A stretch of DNA of 64,000 nt. Origin: Rhodococcus sp. UNC23MFCrub1.1. Its GTDB lineage: Bacteria > Actinomycetota > Actinomycetes > Mycobacteriales > Mycobacteriaceae. Numbering within the stretch: position 1 is the stretch's first letter; each line of letters starts with the position of its first letter. Shown here piece by piece: positions 7,680 to 15,353 of the stretch. A program made the translations under genes and the position numbers. The stretch covers positions 186,001 to 250,000 of the forward strand of contig NZ_JMLQ01000003.1 in assembly GCF_000686025.1 (NCBI RefSeq), in the 5' to 3' direction. The notes under the pieces are model-generated. The model searched no databases and was not told the origin of the DNA. It saw nothing but the letters and a program-made list of their open reading frames with translations.

Positions 7680-9374
7680 ATGACGGGATCGCTCACCGCG
7701 AACGAGGCACAGCCGACGGCCCACGCGGTGCAGGGCACGCCGGTCGTGCCCGGCGTCGGCTACGGCCCCGCGATCCGCCCGGCGCCGCGCCCCTCACGTC
7801 CCGACACGGCCGTCGAGATCGCCGAGGACGCGCGCGATGCAGAGAAGGAGCGCTTCCGCGCCGCGGCGGCCGAGGTCGGTCGACGTCTGCAGGCCCGTGC
7901 CGCACTGGCAACCGGCTCCGCGTCCGAGGTGCTCGCCGCCAACGCCGCGATGGCCGAGGACCGCGGGTGGATCGGCGCCGGCGTCAAGGCCATCGGCAAG
8001 GGTTCCGACGCCGCGTACGCCGCCGTCACCGCGACGGACCAGTTCGTCGCCATGTTCGCCAAGCTCGGCGGACGCATGGCCGAGCGCATCACCGACCTCA
8101 TGGACATCTGCGACCGCGTGATCGCCGAGCTGTCCGATCTCCCGGAGCCCGGCGTGCCCACCCCGTCGGAGCCCTCGGTTCTCCTGGCGGAGGACCTCGC
8201 ACCCGCCGACACCGCGGGACTCGACGCCACGCTGGTCGTCGGCCTCGCGACCTCGCTCGGTGGACCCACCAGCCACACCGCGATCATCGCCCGTCAGCTC
8301 GGCATCCCGTGCATCGTCGCGGCGACGGGCCTCGACGACGTCTCCGCCGGGACGCTCGTCATGGTGGACGGCACCACCGGCCGCATCGAGATCGAGCCCG
8401 ATCCGTCCACGGCACGCTCCGCGGTCGAGGAATCGGCCACCCACCTCGCCGAGGTGGCCGACTGGAGTGGGCCGGGCCGGACGTCCGACGGTCACCGTGT
8501 CGACATCCTCGCGAACGTGCAGGACGGCGCCGGCGCTCGCGCAGCCCGGTCGACCGCGGCCGACGGCGTCGGACTCTTCCGCACCGAACTCAGCTTCCTC
8601 GACCGCGACGTCGAGCCCACCGTCGACGAGCAGGCCTCGATCTACGCCGAGGTGCTCACCGCGTTCGAGGGCACCAAGGTGGTCGTCCGCACGCTCGACG
8701 CCGGCTCGGACAAGCCGCTGCGCTTCGCGAACCACGCCGACGAGGCCAACCCGGCCCTCGGAGTGCGCGGCATCCGTATCGCCGAGGGCGATCGCGGCAT
8801 CCTGCACCGCCAGCTCGACGCCATCGCGGCCGCAGCGGCCTCGACCGAGTCGTCTCCGTGGGTGATGGCCCCGATGATCGCCACGTCCGCCGAGGCGCAG
8901 GCCTTCGCCGCCGACGTGCGGGAACGCGGGCTCACCCCCGGCGTCATGATCGAGGTGCCCGCCGCGGCGCTGCTCGCGGACCGGATCCTCGATCACGTCG
9001 ACTTCCTGTCCATCGGAACCAACGACCTCGCGCAGTACACGATGGCGGCCGACCGCATGTCCGCCGACCTGGCCGCACTGACCGATCCGTGGCAGCCCGC
9101 AGTCCTGACGCTCGTCGCCCACGCGGCGAAGGCCGGCGCAGCGGTGAACAAGCCTGTCGGAGTCTGCGGAGAGGCCGCCGCGGACCCGTTGTTGGCCTGT
9201 GTCCTCGTCGGCTTCGGCGTCACGTCCCTCTCGGCCGCGTCGGCCGCCGTGGCCGGTGTCGGCGCAAAGCTCGGCACCGTGACGCTCGAGCAGTGCAAGG
9301 CCGCGGCCGAGGCCGTGCTGTCCACCTCCAGCCCGGCCGAAGCACGCGAGGTGGCAGCCGGCCTGCTCGGGTGA
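7680..9374 (+). CDS. ptsI: PTS Enzyme I (phosphoenolpyruvate-protein phosphotransferase)
   Basis: Enzyme I takes phosphate from phosphoenolpyruvate and passes it to HPr. The 564-residue protein has the N-terminal HPr-binding/phosphohistidine domain with GGPTSHTAIIARQLGIP (His at about 199) and a C-terminal PEP-binding TIM barrel with the motifs FRTELSFL, LDAGSDKPL, NPALGVRGIR and SIGTNDLAQY. The start is supported by a strong Shine-Dalgarno sequence, GGAGGAAGCAG, directly upstream. It is divergent from fruR and is the only Enzyme I seen here, so it probably serves every PTS of the cell. Confidence 0.96.
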   Translation: MTGSLTANEAQPTAHAVQGTPVVPGVGYGPAIRPAPRPSRPDTAVEIAEDARDAEKERFRAAAAEVGRRLQARAALATGSASEVLAANAAMAEDRGWIGAGVKAIGKGSDAAYAAVTATDQFVAMFAKLGGRMAERITDLMDICDRVIAELSDLPEPGVPTPSEPSVLLAEDLAPADTAGLDATLVVGLATSLGGPTSHTAIIARQLGIPCIVAATGLDDVSAGTLVMVDGTTGRIEIEPDPSTARSAVEESATHLAEVADWSGPGRTSDGHRVDILANVQDGAGARAARSTAADGVGLFRTELSFLDRDVEPTVDEQASIYAEVLTAFEGTKVVVRTLDAGSDKPLRFANHADEANPALGVRGIRIAEGDRGILHRQLDAIAAAAASTESSPWVMAPMIATSAEAQAFAADVRERGLTPGVMIEVPAAALLADRILDHVDFLSIGTNDLAQYTMAADRMSADLAALTDPWQPAVLTLVAHAAKAGAAVNKPVGVCGEAAADPLLACVLVGFGVTSLSAASAAVAGVGAKLGTVTLEQCKAAAEAVLSTSSPAEAREVAAGLLG

Positions 9375-9389
9375 TGCGCTCCCGCCCTC

Positions 9390-9479
9390 CGACCGGCCTC
9401 CGGCCTTCCCGGTGACCTGCCGACCGGCCTCCGGCCTTCCCGGTGACCTGCCGACCTGCCTCCGGCCTTCCCGCATGAC
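9390..9479 (+). repeat. 31-bp tandem repeat, about 2.9 copies
   Basis: Two identical 31-bp units (9390-9420 and 9421-9451) begin CGACCGGCCTCCGGCCTTCC and end GGTGACCTGC. A third, slightly diverged copy is at 9452-9479 (CGACCTGCC in place of CGACCGGCC, and no GGTGACC end). The array fills the gap between ptsI and the permease start at 9492. Each unit contains the small inverted repeat GGCC-TCC-GGCC. There are no unique spacers, so this is not a CRISPR. Function unknown. Confidence 0.85.
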
Positions 9480-9491
9480 ATCATTCCCGCC

Positions 9492-10775
9492 GTGACGACA
9501 ACTCGATCCAGGCAGTTCTTCCCTCGCTGGTCCGTCCACGGTGACGGTCGCACCGTGGCGCCCGACGCGGTCGTCGCTCCGGACGAACGGCTCTCGTGGC
9601 CGCGCACGATCGGGATCGGGATGCAGCATGTCGTCGCGATGTTCGGCGCCACTCTGCTGGTGCCGACCATCACCGGGTTCCCGGTCACGACGACGCTGTT
9701 CTTCTCCGGTCTGGGTACCGCGATCTTCCTGTTGGCCACGCGCGGCCGGATCCCGAGCTACCTGGGCTCGTCCTTCGCCTTCATCGCACCCTTGGCGGCG
9801 ACGGCGGGCGACGGTCCCGCTGCGCAGCTCGGCGCGGTGCTCGTGGTGGGCGTGGTGTTGTTCCTGGTCGGCCTGCTCGTCCGGTTGGCGGGGAGCCGCG
9901 TCCTCGACGCCGTCATGCCGCCGCTCGTGACCGGCGCGATCGTGGCGCTCATCGGCCTGAATCTCGCGTCCACCGCCGCGACCTCGTACGAGGCTCAGCC
10001 GCTCGTCGCGACCGTGACCCTCGTGGCGGTCCTGCTGGTCACCGTCGCGGTACCGGGGCTGATCGGTCGCCTCGGCATCCTCGTCGGCGTCGTCGTGGGG
10101 TGGGTGTTCGCTGCCGTCACCGGTGCTCTCGATCCCGCACGCGTCGACGCACTCGGTAGCGCGTCGTGGATCGGACTGCCCGAGTTCACTGGCCCCTCGT
10201 TCCAATTGTCCGTCGTGCTCGTCGCCCTGCCCGTCGTCGTGGTGCTCGTCGCCGAGAACGTCGGTCACGTGAAGGCGGTCGCGGCGATGACGGGTCGGTC
10301 CCTCGACGACGTCGCCGGTGACGCCCTCATGGCGGACGGCGCGGCGACCGTCCTCGCCGGTGCCGGTGGTGGTTCGGGCACCACGACCTACGCGGAGAAC
10401 ATCGGCGTCATGGCCGCCACCCGCGTGTACTCCACCGCTGCCTACTGGGTCGCCGCCGCCACGGCGCTGGTGCTCTCGTTCTCCCCGAAGTTCGGCGCGC
10501 TGATCTTCACGGTCCCGAGCGGTGTCATCGGCGGCGCGACGCTCGTGCTCTACGGTCTCATCGGCCTTCTCGGCGTGCGGATCTGGCAGGAAGCGGGGAT
10601 CGACTTCACCAAGCCGCTCAACCTGATGGTCGCGGCGGCCGCCCTCGTCGCCGGTGTCGGTGACTTGACGCTGACCATCGGATCCGTCGAACTCGGCGGC
10701 ATCGTGTGGGGCTCGGTCGGCATCCTGGTCGCGTACCCGGTGCTGCGCGCGCTGTCGGAGCGGCGACGAGACTGA
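9492..10775 (+). CDS. NCS2-family uracil/xanthine permease
   Basis: Proton-linked nucleobase importer of 427 residues in the cytoplasmic membrane. It has the NCS2 pattern: an early GIGMQHVVAMFGATLLVPTI segment, the substrate-site region VALPVVVVLVAENVGHVKAV with a Glu, and the downstream GGSGTTTYAENIGVMAATRV motif. The AENVGH and TTYAENIG motifs are closest to UraA/PyrP-type uracil permeases, but xanthine or uric acid cannot be excluded. It starts with GTG, directly after the tandem repeat. There is no nucleotide salvage gene next to it, so the substrate is inferred from motifs alone. Confidence 0.85.
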   Translation: MTTTRSRQFFPRWSVHGDGRTVAPDAVVAPDERLSWPRTIGIGMQHVVAMFGATLLVPTITGFPVTTTLFFSGLGTAIFLLATRGRIPSYLGSSFAFIAPLAATAGDGPAAQLGAVLVVGVVLFLVGLLVRLAGSRVLDAVMPPLVTGAIVALIGLNLASTAATSYEAQPLVATVTLVAVLLVTVAVPGLIGRLGILVGVVVGWVFAAVTGALDPARVDALGSASWIGLPEFTGPSFQLSVVLVALPVVVVLVAENVGHVKAVAAMTGRSLDDVAGDALMADGAATVLAGAGGGSGTTTYAENIGVMAATRVYSTAAYWVAAATALVLSFSPKFGALIFTVPSGVIGGATLVLYGLIGLLGVRIWQEAGIDFTKPLNLMVAAAALVAGVGDLTLTIGSVELGGIVWGSVGILVAYPVLRALSERRRD

Positions 10776-10798
10776 GCGGTCTGTGCCACGCTGAAGCG

Positions 10799-11284
10799 GT
10801 GAGCCACCCACACCTCGACCCGATGCGACCCGTGCGCCTCGCGCCGGACGAGTGGCCGTCGACGCCGGCGTGGAAGGTTCCGCTGATCGGCGTCGTCTGG
10901 GTTGCAATCGTCGTGGCGACCTTCGCGCTGCCGAACTCTGTTGCTCGTGCGGCCGTTGCGGCTGTTGCCCTGATCGTTGCTGTGGTTCTCGCCGTTGCGT
11001 CGACGAGGCGGACCGTGCGCGAGAGCGGCGACCAGCGCATCTCCTGGTTGCGCGGCCCCGCGGTGCGTCGCCGTGACGTCGACCTGCTGCGGAGTGCCAG
11101 TGGTTCGGCGGTGATCGTCGTCGGCTTCGCTCTGAACGGCGTGCCGGGTCAGTACTGGTGGGTGACTCTGGCAATCGTCGCCTGGGTTCTGCCGCCCCTC
11201 GTCCTGCAGGCTCGGCACAACCGCCGGGTCACGCGATCCGGTGCAGATTTCGTCGCTCACCGACGATTTCTGCACCGGATCTAG
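10799..11284 (+). CDS. Small membrane protein of unknown function
   Basis: A 161-residue protein with no recognised family. It has two hydrophobic helices close together (about residues 22-58), a polar RRTVRESGDQRISWLRGPAVRRRDVD segment split by short charged runs, and two more helices (about 98-140). The GTG at 10799 is the likely start, 23 bases after the permease stop. A longer frame upstream would overlap the permease. Its last codons and the TAG stop are built into a 47-base hairpin (11235-11281), and the TAG also forms part of the next gene's -10 element. Confidence 0.7.
   Translation: MSHPHLDPMRPVRLAPDEWPSTPAWKVPLIGVVWVAIVVATFALPNSVARAAVAAVALIVAVVLAVASTRRTVRESGDQRISWLRGPAVRRRDVDLLRSASGSAVIVVGFALNGVPGQYWWVTLAIVAWVLPPLVLQARHNRRVTRSGADFVAHRRFLHRI
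11235..11281 (+). terminator. Hairpin built into the 3' end of the coding sequence
   Basis: Left arm 11235-11255, loop CTCAC, right arm 11261-11281. The outer 13 bp (GATCCGGTGCAGA with TCTGCACCGGATC) and the inner 6 bp (TCGTCG with CGACGA) are perfect, with two mismatched positions between them. The hairpin ends one base before the TAG stop codon. It probably ends transcripts from upstream or separates them from the next promoter. Confidence 0.65.
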
Positions 11285-11293
11285 GCTGGCTCC

Positions 11294-11917
11294 GTGCCGC
11301 ATGCCCTCGTCTCGACCCGACACGTCGATGCGGAAACGGTGATCGAGCGGAGCCGGTTCCTCGCCCGCGTGGTCACCGTCCACACCGAGTCCGAGGCGCT
11401 CGACGTGGTCGCTGCGGTGTCGGCAGAGTTCCCCGATGCGGGCCACCACTGTTGGGCTTTCGTCGTCGGCGCAGATCAGGAGCACCGTCGTCAGCGCGCA
11501 TCGGACGACGGCGAACCTGGCGGTACGGCAGGTGTTCCGATGCTCGGCGTGCTGACCGGCCGCGACCTCGTCGATGTGGTGGCCGTCGTCAGTCGGTGGT
11601 TCGGGGGCGTCAAGCTCGGCGCCGGTGGCCTGGTGCGCGCCTACTCGGGCGCGGTGAGTGCGGCGCTCGACCGCGTGGAGGTGGGCGAGCTCGCGCGAGT
11701 CGACGTCCTCGAGATGGGCTTGTCCCATGCTGATGCCGGTCGGGTGGAGGGCGTTCTGCGAGTGCACGGATTCGCCGTCGACGACGTCGCCTACGGATCC
11801 GACGTGCGGCTCCGGGTGATCGGTGACGGCGACCGGCTCGACGGTGTCCTCGCGTCCGCGACCGGCGGCGGTGTGGTGGCCGAGCGCGTCGGGCACCGAT
11901 GGGTGCTCGGGCTCTGA
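11294..11917 (+). CDS. IMPACT/YigZ-family protein (UPF0029)
   Basis: A 207-residue member of the IMPACT family. The N-terminal UPF0029 domain carries the hallmark sequences RSRFLARV, AGHHCWAFV, ASDDGEPGGTAG and VSRWFGGVKLGAGGLVRAY. The C-terminal part (about 140-205) is the DUF1949-type domain. The eukaryotic relative IMPACT blocks Gcn2 activation; the bacterial role is not settled, though nucleic acid or ribosome binding has been suggested. A TAGGCT -10 hexamer ends 6 nt before the GTG, so the mRNA is probably leaderless. Confidence 0.9.
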   Translation: MPHALVSTRHVDAETVIERSRFLARVVTVHTESEALDVVAAVSAEFPDAGHHCWAFVVGADQEHRRQRASDDGEPGGTAGVPMLGVLTGRDLVDVVAVVSRWFGGVKLGAGGLVRAYSGAVSAALDRVEVGELARVDVLEMGLSHADAGRVEGVLRVHGFAVDDVAYGSDVRLRVIGDGDRLDGVLASATGGGVVAERVGHRWVLGL

Positions 11918-11932
11918 GGCGGCTGGGTGCGC

Positions 11933-11955
11933 TGAGCCGCGGATACCGCGGCTCA
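11933..11955 (+). terminator. Hairpin terminator after the IMPACT-family gene
   Basis: Perfect 10-bp stem TGAGCCGCGG / CCGCGGCTCA with loop ATA, 16 bases after the stop codon at 11917. No U tract. Confidence 0.65.
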
Positions 11956-12033
11956 ACACACCGGATCCGCCTAGCGACGCCGAGGTCACCGAACGTGCTC
12001 GCACTGGTCATCGACCCCGCTCGTACCTGGTTC

Positions 12034-12039
12034 TAGGCT
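12034..12039 (+). promoter_or_regulatory. -10 element of the acyl-CoA dehydrogenase gene
   Basis: TAGGCT is the recurrent -10 hexamer of this window. A start site near 12046 would give a leader of about 30 nt that includes the GAGGAG ribosome-binding site just before the ATG at 12076. No good -35 is visible. Confidence 0.4.
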
Positions 12040-12075
12040 CGAGACAGATCCGCCGTACGCACGACGAGGAGAATC

Positions 12076-13218
12076 ATGAAGCGCACGTTGTTCGAGCCCG
12101 AGCACGACCTGTTCCGCAGCTCGTACAAGAAGTTTCTCGAGCAGCACGTCGCGCCGCATCACGCGGAGTGGGAGACGCAGAACATCGTCGACAGAGGTGT
12201 CTGGGTCGAGGCCGGTAAGCAGGGCTTCCTGGGCATGGCAGTGCCGGAGGAGTTCGGCGGCGGCGGAGTCAAGGACTTCCGCTACAACGCCATCGTCACC
12301 GAGGAGACCACGGCCGGTGGGTACAGCGGCATCGGGTTCACGCTGCACAACGACGTCGTCGCTCCGTACCTCATCGAGTTGACGAACGACGAGCAGAAGC
12401 AGCGCTGGCTGCCCGGCTTCTGCTCCGGTGAGCTGATCACCGCGATCGCGATGACCGAGCCGGGCACGGGCAGTGACCTGCAGGGCATCAAGACCAAGGC
12501 CGTCCGTGACGGTGACGACTGGGTGCTCAACGGCTCCAAGACGTTCATCACCAACGGCATCAACGCCGACATCGTCATCGTGGTGGCGTGCACCGATCCG
12601 GAGAAGGGCGCGCAGGGCTTCAGCCTGTTCGTCGTCGAGCGCGACATGCCGGGCTTCGAGCGCGGCCGCAACCTCGACAAGATCGGTATGAAGGCGCAGG
12701 ACACCGCGGAGCTCAGCTTCACCGACGTCCGCATCCCTGCCGCCAACATGCTCGGTCAGGAGGGTATGGGCTTCATCTACCTGATGCAGAACCTGCCGCA
12801 GGAGCGCCTGTCGATCGCCGTCGTCGCGGCTGCCGCGATGGAGTCCGCGCTCGCGATGACGATCCAGTACTGCAAGGACCGCAAGGCGTTCGGCAAGCCG
12901 ATCGGCAAGTTCCAGAACACGCGATTCGTGCTGGCGGAGTGCGCGACCGAGACGACTGCCGTCCGCATCATGGTGGACAAGTACATCGAGCAGCTCAACG
13001 CGAACGAGCTGTCGGTCCAGGAAGCCGCCATGGCGAAGTGGTGGACCACCGAGAACCAGGTCAAGCTCATCGACCGGTGCCTGCAGCTGCACGGTGGCTA
13101 CGGCTACATGAAGGAGTACCCGATCGCCAAGGCGTACATGGACTCCCGCGTGCAGACCATCTACGGCGGCACGACGGAGATCATGAAGGAGATCATCGGT
13201 CGCGGTCTGGACCTGTAG
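12076..13218 (+). CDS. Acyl-CoA dehydrogenase
   Basis: FAD-dependent enzyme of fatty acid or branched-chain amino acid oxidation that introduces a 2,3-double bond in acyl-CoA. The 380-residue length and features are standard: the FAD/substrate motif AMTEPGTGSDLQGIKTKA at about residue 130, the ERLSIAVVAAAAMESAL region, the QLHGGYGYMKEYPIAK C-terminal signature, and IYGGTTEIMKEIIGR with the candidate catalytic Glu. GAGGAG lies 7 nt upstream of the ATG. No neighbouring beta-oxidation gene helps to fix the substrate, so chain length is not assigned. A strong terminator follows. Confidence 0.9.
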   Translation: MKRTLFEPEHDLFRSSYKKFLEQHVAPHHAEWETQNIVDRGVWVEAGKQGFLGMAVPEEFGGGGVKDFRYNAIVTEETTAGGYSGIGFTLHNDVVAPYLIELTNDEQKQRWLPGFCSGELITAIAMTEPGTGSDLQGIKTKAVRDGDDWVLNGSKTFITNGINADIVIVVACTDPEKGAQGFSLFVVERDMPGFERGRNLDKIGMKAQDTAELSFTDVRIPAANMLGQEGMGFIYLMQNLPQERLSIAVVAAAAMESALAMTIQYCKDRKAFGKPIGKFQNTRFVLAECATETTAVRIMVDKYIEQLNANELSVQEAAMAKWWTTENQVKLIDRCLQLHGGYGYMKEYPIAKAYMDSRVQTIYGGTTEIMKEIIGRGLDL

Positions 13219-13236
13219 GAACCTCGAACACGACGA

Positions 13237-13266
13237 CGCCGGCGCTGGACATCCAGCGCCGGCGTT
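13237..13266. terminator. Terminator between acyl-CoA dehydrogenase and lexA
   Basis: Perfect 14-bp arms ACGCCGGCGCTGGA and TCCAGCGCCGGCGT with CA between them. It lies between two convergent genes and can serve both. Confidence 0.8.
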
Positions 13267-13279
13267 CGTGTGTCCGGAA

Positions 13280-14062
13280 TCAGAGCTTGCGCATCACGGT
13301 GACGACCTTGCCCAGCACCACGGCGTCGTTCCCGGGAATGGGCTCGAACAGGTCGTTGTGGGGGAGCAGCCAAACGTCCCCACCAGTCCGCTTGAACGTC
13401 TTGACGGTGGCCTCTCCGTCGATCATGGCGGCGACGATGTCCCCGTTGTCGGCCACGTTCTGCTGACGCACGACCACCCAGTCACCGTCGCAGATGGCGG
13501 CGTCGATCATCGACTCACCGACGACGCGGAGAAGGAACAGCGAGCCGGACCCGACGAGCTCGCGCGGAAGCGGGAACACGTCCTCGACGGCCTGCTCCGC
13601 GAGAATCGGACCACCCGCGGCGATACGTCCCAGGACGGGGACGAAGGTCGGTGCGGGCAGGCGATCGTCGTCCGACGACGGTGTGTCCGCGCTGTCGAGG
13701 TGATTCGTGGTGTCCGCGGCGACGAGATCGTCCTGCGCGACGGCAGAGACCTCTTCGGGGCGCCCGTTCTCGCCGGGCAGACGCACATCGACGGCGCGGG
13801 GACGGTTGGGGTCACGGCGCAGGAACCCCTTGCGTTCGAGGGTGCGCAGTTGATGCGCGACCGACGAGGTGGACGTCAATCCGACGGCGTCACCGATCTC
13901 CCGGATGCTCGGCGGATAGCCGCGCTCGACGACCGACGCACGGATCACCTCGAGCACTCGCCGCTGACGTTCGGTGAGACCGGACTCGGTGTCGGCGGTC
14001 GTGGCCGAGCCGGTCGCTGACGCGCGCCCGCCGACCGTGCCGGATGAGCTGTCGTCCTTCAT
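13280..14062 (-). CDS. lexA: SOS repressor LexA
   Basis: Represses DNA-damage genes until RecA-stimulated self-cleavage. The 260-residue protein has the winged helix domain at about residues 29-93 ([33 protein letters not shown]). It has an unusually long acidic linker (about 97-137), then the S24-type protease domain. Self-cleavage is expected at Ala149-Gly150 in GRIAAGGPI; the catalytic dyad is Ser184 (VVGESMIDA) and Lys221 (GEATVKTF). An SOS box overlapping its own promoter indicates autoregulation. The divergent neighbour is a DivS/ChiZ-like protein, and nrdR follows that gene, as in mycobacteria. Confidence 0.97.
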   Translation of the reverse strand: MKDDSSSGTVGGRASATGSATTADTESGLTERQRRVLEVIRASVVERGYPPSIREIGDAVGLTSTSSVAHQLRTLERKGFLRRDPNRPRAVDVRLPGENGRPEEVSAVAQDDLVAADTTNHLDSADTPSSDDDRLPAPTFVPVLGRIAAGGPILAEQAVEDVFPLPRELVGSGSLFLLRVVGESMIDAAICDGDWVVVRQQNVADNGDIVAAMIDGEATVKTFKRTGGDVWLLPHNDLFEPIPGNDAVVLGKVVTVMRKL

Positions 14063-14134
14063 CGAGATACCTCCATCGGTAGCAGTGGACGTGGGGCAGG
14101 TGGTGCTGGTGTCACGTCCGTTGTGCGTGTGTCG

Positions 14135-14175
14135 AACCTAAACCGAAACGGGACTCGGATCAAACACCTGTTCGA
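14135..14175 (-). promoter_or_regulatory. lexA promoter with consensus SOS box
   Basis: The minus strand reads TCGAACAGGTGTTTGA (14175-14160), a perfect match to the actinobacterial SOS consensus TCGAACRNNNGTTYGA. A -35-like TTGATC (14163-14158) begins inside the box and is followed after 17 nt by the -10 TAGGTT (14140-14135). LexA bound here would cover the -35 and repress its own gene. Confidence 0.85.
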
Positions 14176-14216
14176 AGCGTGTCGCGTGTTCGATGCACTT
14201 TGTCGGACCGGACTGC

Positions 14217-14238
14217 TATACATCGAACATGCGTTCAT
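14217..14238 (+). promoter_or_regulatory. -10 element and near-consensus SOS box of the DivS-like gene
   Basis: TATACA (14217-14222) is followed directly by TCGAACATGCGTTCAT (14223-14238), which matches the SOS consensus at all fixed positions except the last two. LexA at this site would block the promoter just downstream of the -10. A second half-site GTTCGAAC lies at about 14262-14269. Confidence 0.6.
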
Positions 14239-14325
14239 TCGAACGCGTGGGCGAATGTGTTGTTCGAACACCTCGGTGCATCGGCGACGCGGACGGCCAC
14301 CGGCTATCCACGAGGAGTGGTTGCA

Positions 14326-14742
14326 ATGACTCGAAGTGACCTGCTGACTGTCGGCACCGCACGTTCCATCGACATGCATGCACCCGTCCGCACGCGCTGG
14401 ACCTGCGACGACGATTCCTACTGGGGTGTGGCCGACCGCGCGGCCGGGTCCACGACGACCGACGTGCGTGAGCGCACCACGGTCCGCCGCAGCCCCGCTC
14501 CGCGCGACTCCCGCCGCCCCGACGGCGGCACTGTCGACTACCGTCGCCGCTCGAACGGTGTCTCGCAGGTCGAACACCGCACTCGTCGGGGACACGGATT
14601 CGCGACGCCCATCGCTGTGGCGCTGATCACAGCAGTGTCCGTTCTGGGGCTGGTGGGGTTGGCGAACATGCGCTCCGCCGACGTTCCGGCACAGCCGTCC
14701 ATCTCGGAGCAGGTGGAGATGGGCGTCGTCTCCGGACGATGA
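14326..14742 (+). CDS. SOS-linked cell division suppressor-like membrane protein (DivS/ChiZ position)
   Basis: A 138-residue protein divergent from lexA, the position held by Rv2719c (ChiZ) in mycobacteria and divS in corynebacteria, which halt division during the SOS response. It has a basic, Arg-rich N-terminal half ending in [12 protein letters not shown], one membrane helix (about residues 90-112) and a short outer tail of about 25 residues. The mycobacterial protein carries a LysM domain after the helix; here the tail is too short to hold one. The ATG at 14326 has a GAGGAG site (CGAGGAGTGGTTGCA). Function is assigned mainly from position and architecture. Confidence 0.7.
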   Translation: MTRSDLLTVGTARSIDMHAPVRTRWTCDDDSYWGVADRAAGSTTTDVRERTTVRRSPAPRDSRRPDGGTVDYRRRSNGVSQVEHRTRRGHGFATPIAVALITAVSVLGLVGLANMRSADVPAQPSISEQVEMGVVSGR

Positions 14743-14854
14743 CACCGGCCGGACACGCCCCCGGGGCAGCGGAAGGCCGTCCCGGTACGCTGGACACACC
14801 GAGAGCCGCCGTGGCGCTCGGGAAATGCCCGAGCCATCGAGGGGTCTCTGTCCG

Positions 14855-15352
14855 ATGCACTGCCCGTTCTGCCGTCACCCCGACTCGCGCGTCGTCGATT
14901 CGCGTGAAGCGGAAGAGGGCCAGGCGATCCGGCGGCGTCGTTCCTGCCCCGAGTGCGGTCGACGCTTCACCACGGTGGAGACAGCAGTGCTCTCCGTCGT
15001 GAAACGCAGTGGCGTGAGTGAGCCGTTCAGTCGCGAGAAGGTGGTCAAGGGAGTCCGTCGGGCCTGCCAGGGCCGCCAGGTCGACAACGACGCGCTCGTC
15101 CTCCTCGCCCAGCAGGTCGAGGACACGGTGCGGGCTTCCGGGTCGGCCGAGATCCCCAGCAACGAGGTAGGGCTCGCCATCCTCGGGCCACTGCGCGATC
15201 TCGACGAGGTGGCCTACCTCCGATTCGCCTCCGTCTACCGCTCGTTCAGCAGTGCGGACGACTTCGAGCGCGAGATCGAGGACCTTCGTCGCCACCGCGC
15301 CGAGCACGATGCCGCCCCCGCCCAGGACGCGGAGCCCGCCGCTCAGCGGTGA
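14855..15352 (+). CDS. nrdR: Transcriptional repressor NrdR
   Basis: Represses ribonucleotide reductase genes in response to dATP/ATP. The 165-residue protein has the N-terminal zinc ribbon with Cys3, Cys6, Cys31 and Cys34 ([19 protein letters not shown]) and the ATP-cone domain from about residue 46 ([19 protein letters not shown]). The ATG at 14855 is chosen because the zinc ribbon starts at residue 2 in this family. The gene meets hrpA tail to tail with only one base between the two stop codons, so each 3' UTR must run into the other gene. Confidence 0.96.
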   Translation: MHCPFCRHPDSRVVDSREAEEGQAIRRRRSCPECGRRFTTVETAVLSVVKRSGVSEPFSREKVVKGVRRACQGRQVDNDALVLLAQQVEDTVRASGSAEIPSNEVGLAILGPLRDLDEVAYLRFASVYRSFSSADDFEREIEDLRRHRAEHDAAPAQDAEPAAQR

Positions 15353-15353
15353 G

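Noticed and set aside
9390..9479. CRISPR array
   Set aside because: Repeats are directly adjacent with no unique spacers and no cas genes nearby.
7794..11174. Open frame of over 1100 codons on the minus strand opposite ptsI and the permease
   Set aside because: It is Arg/Gly/His-rich with no domain and mirrors real genes on the plus strand. Such long antisense frames are expected at this GC content.
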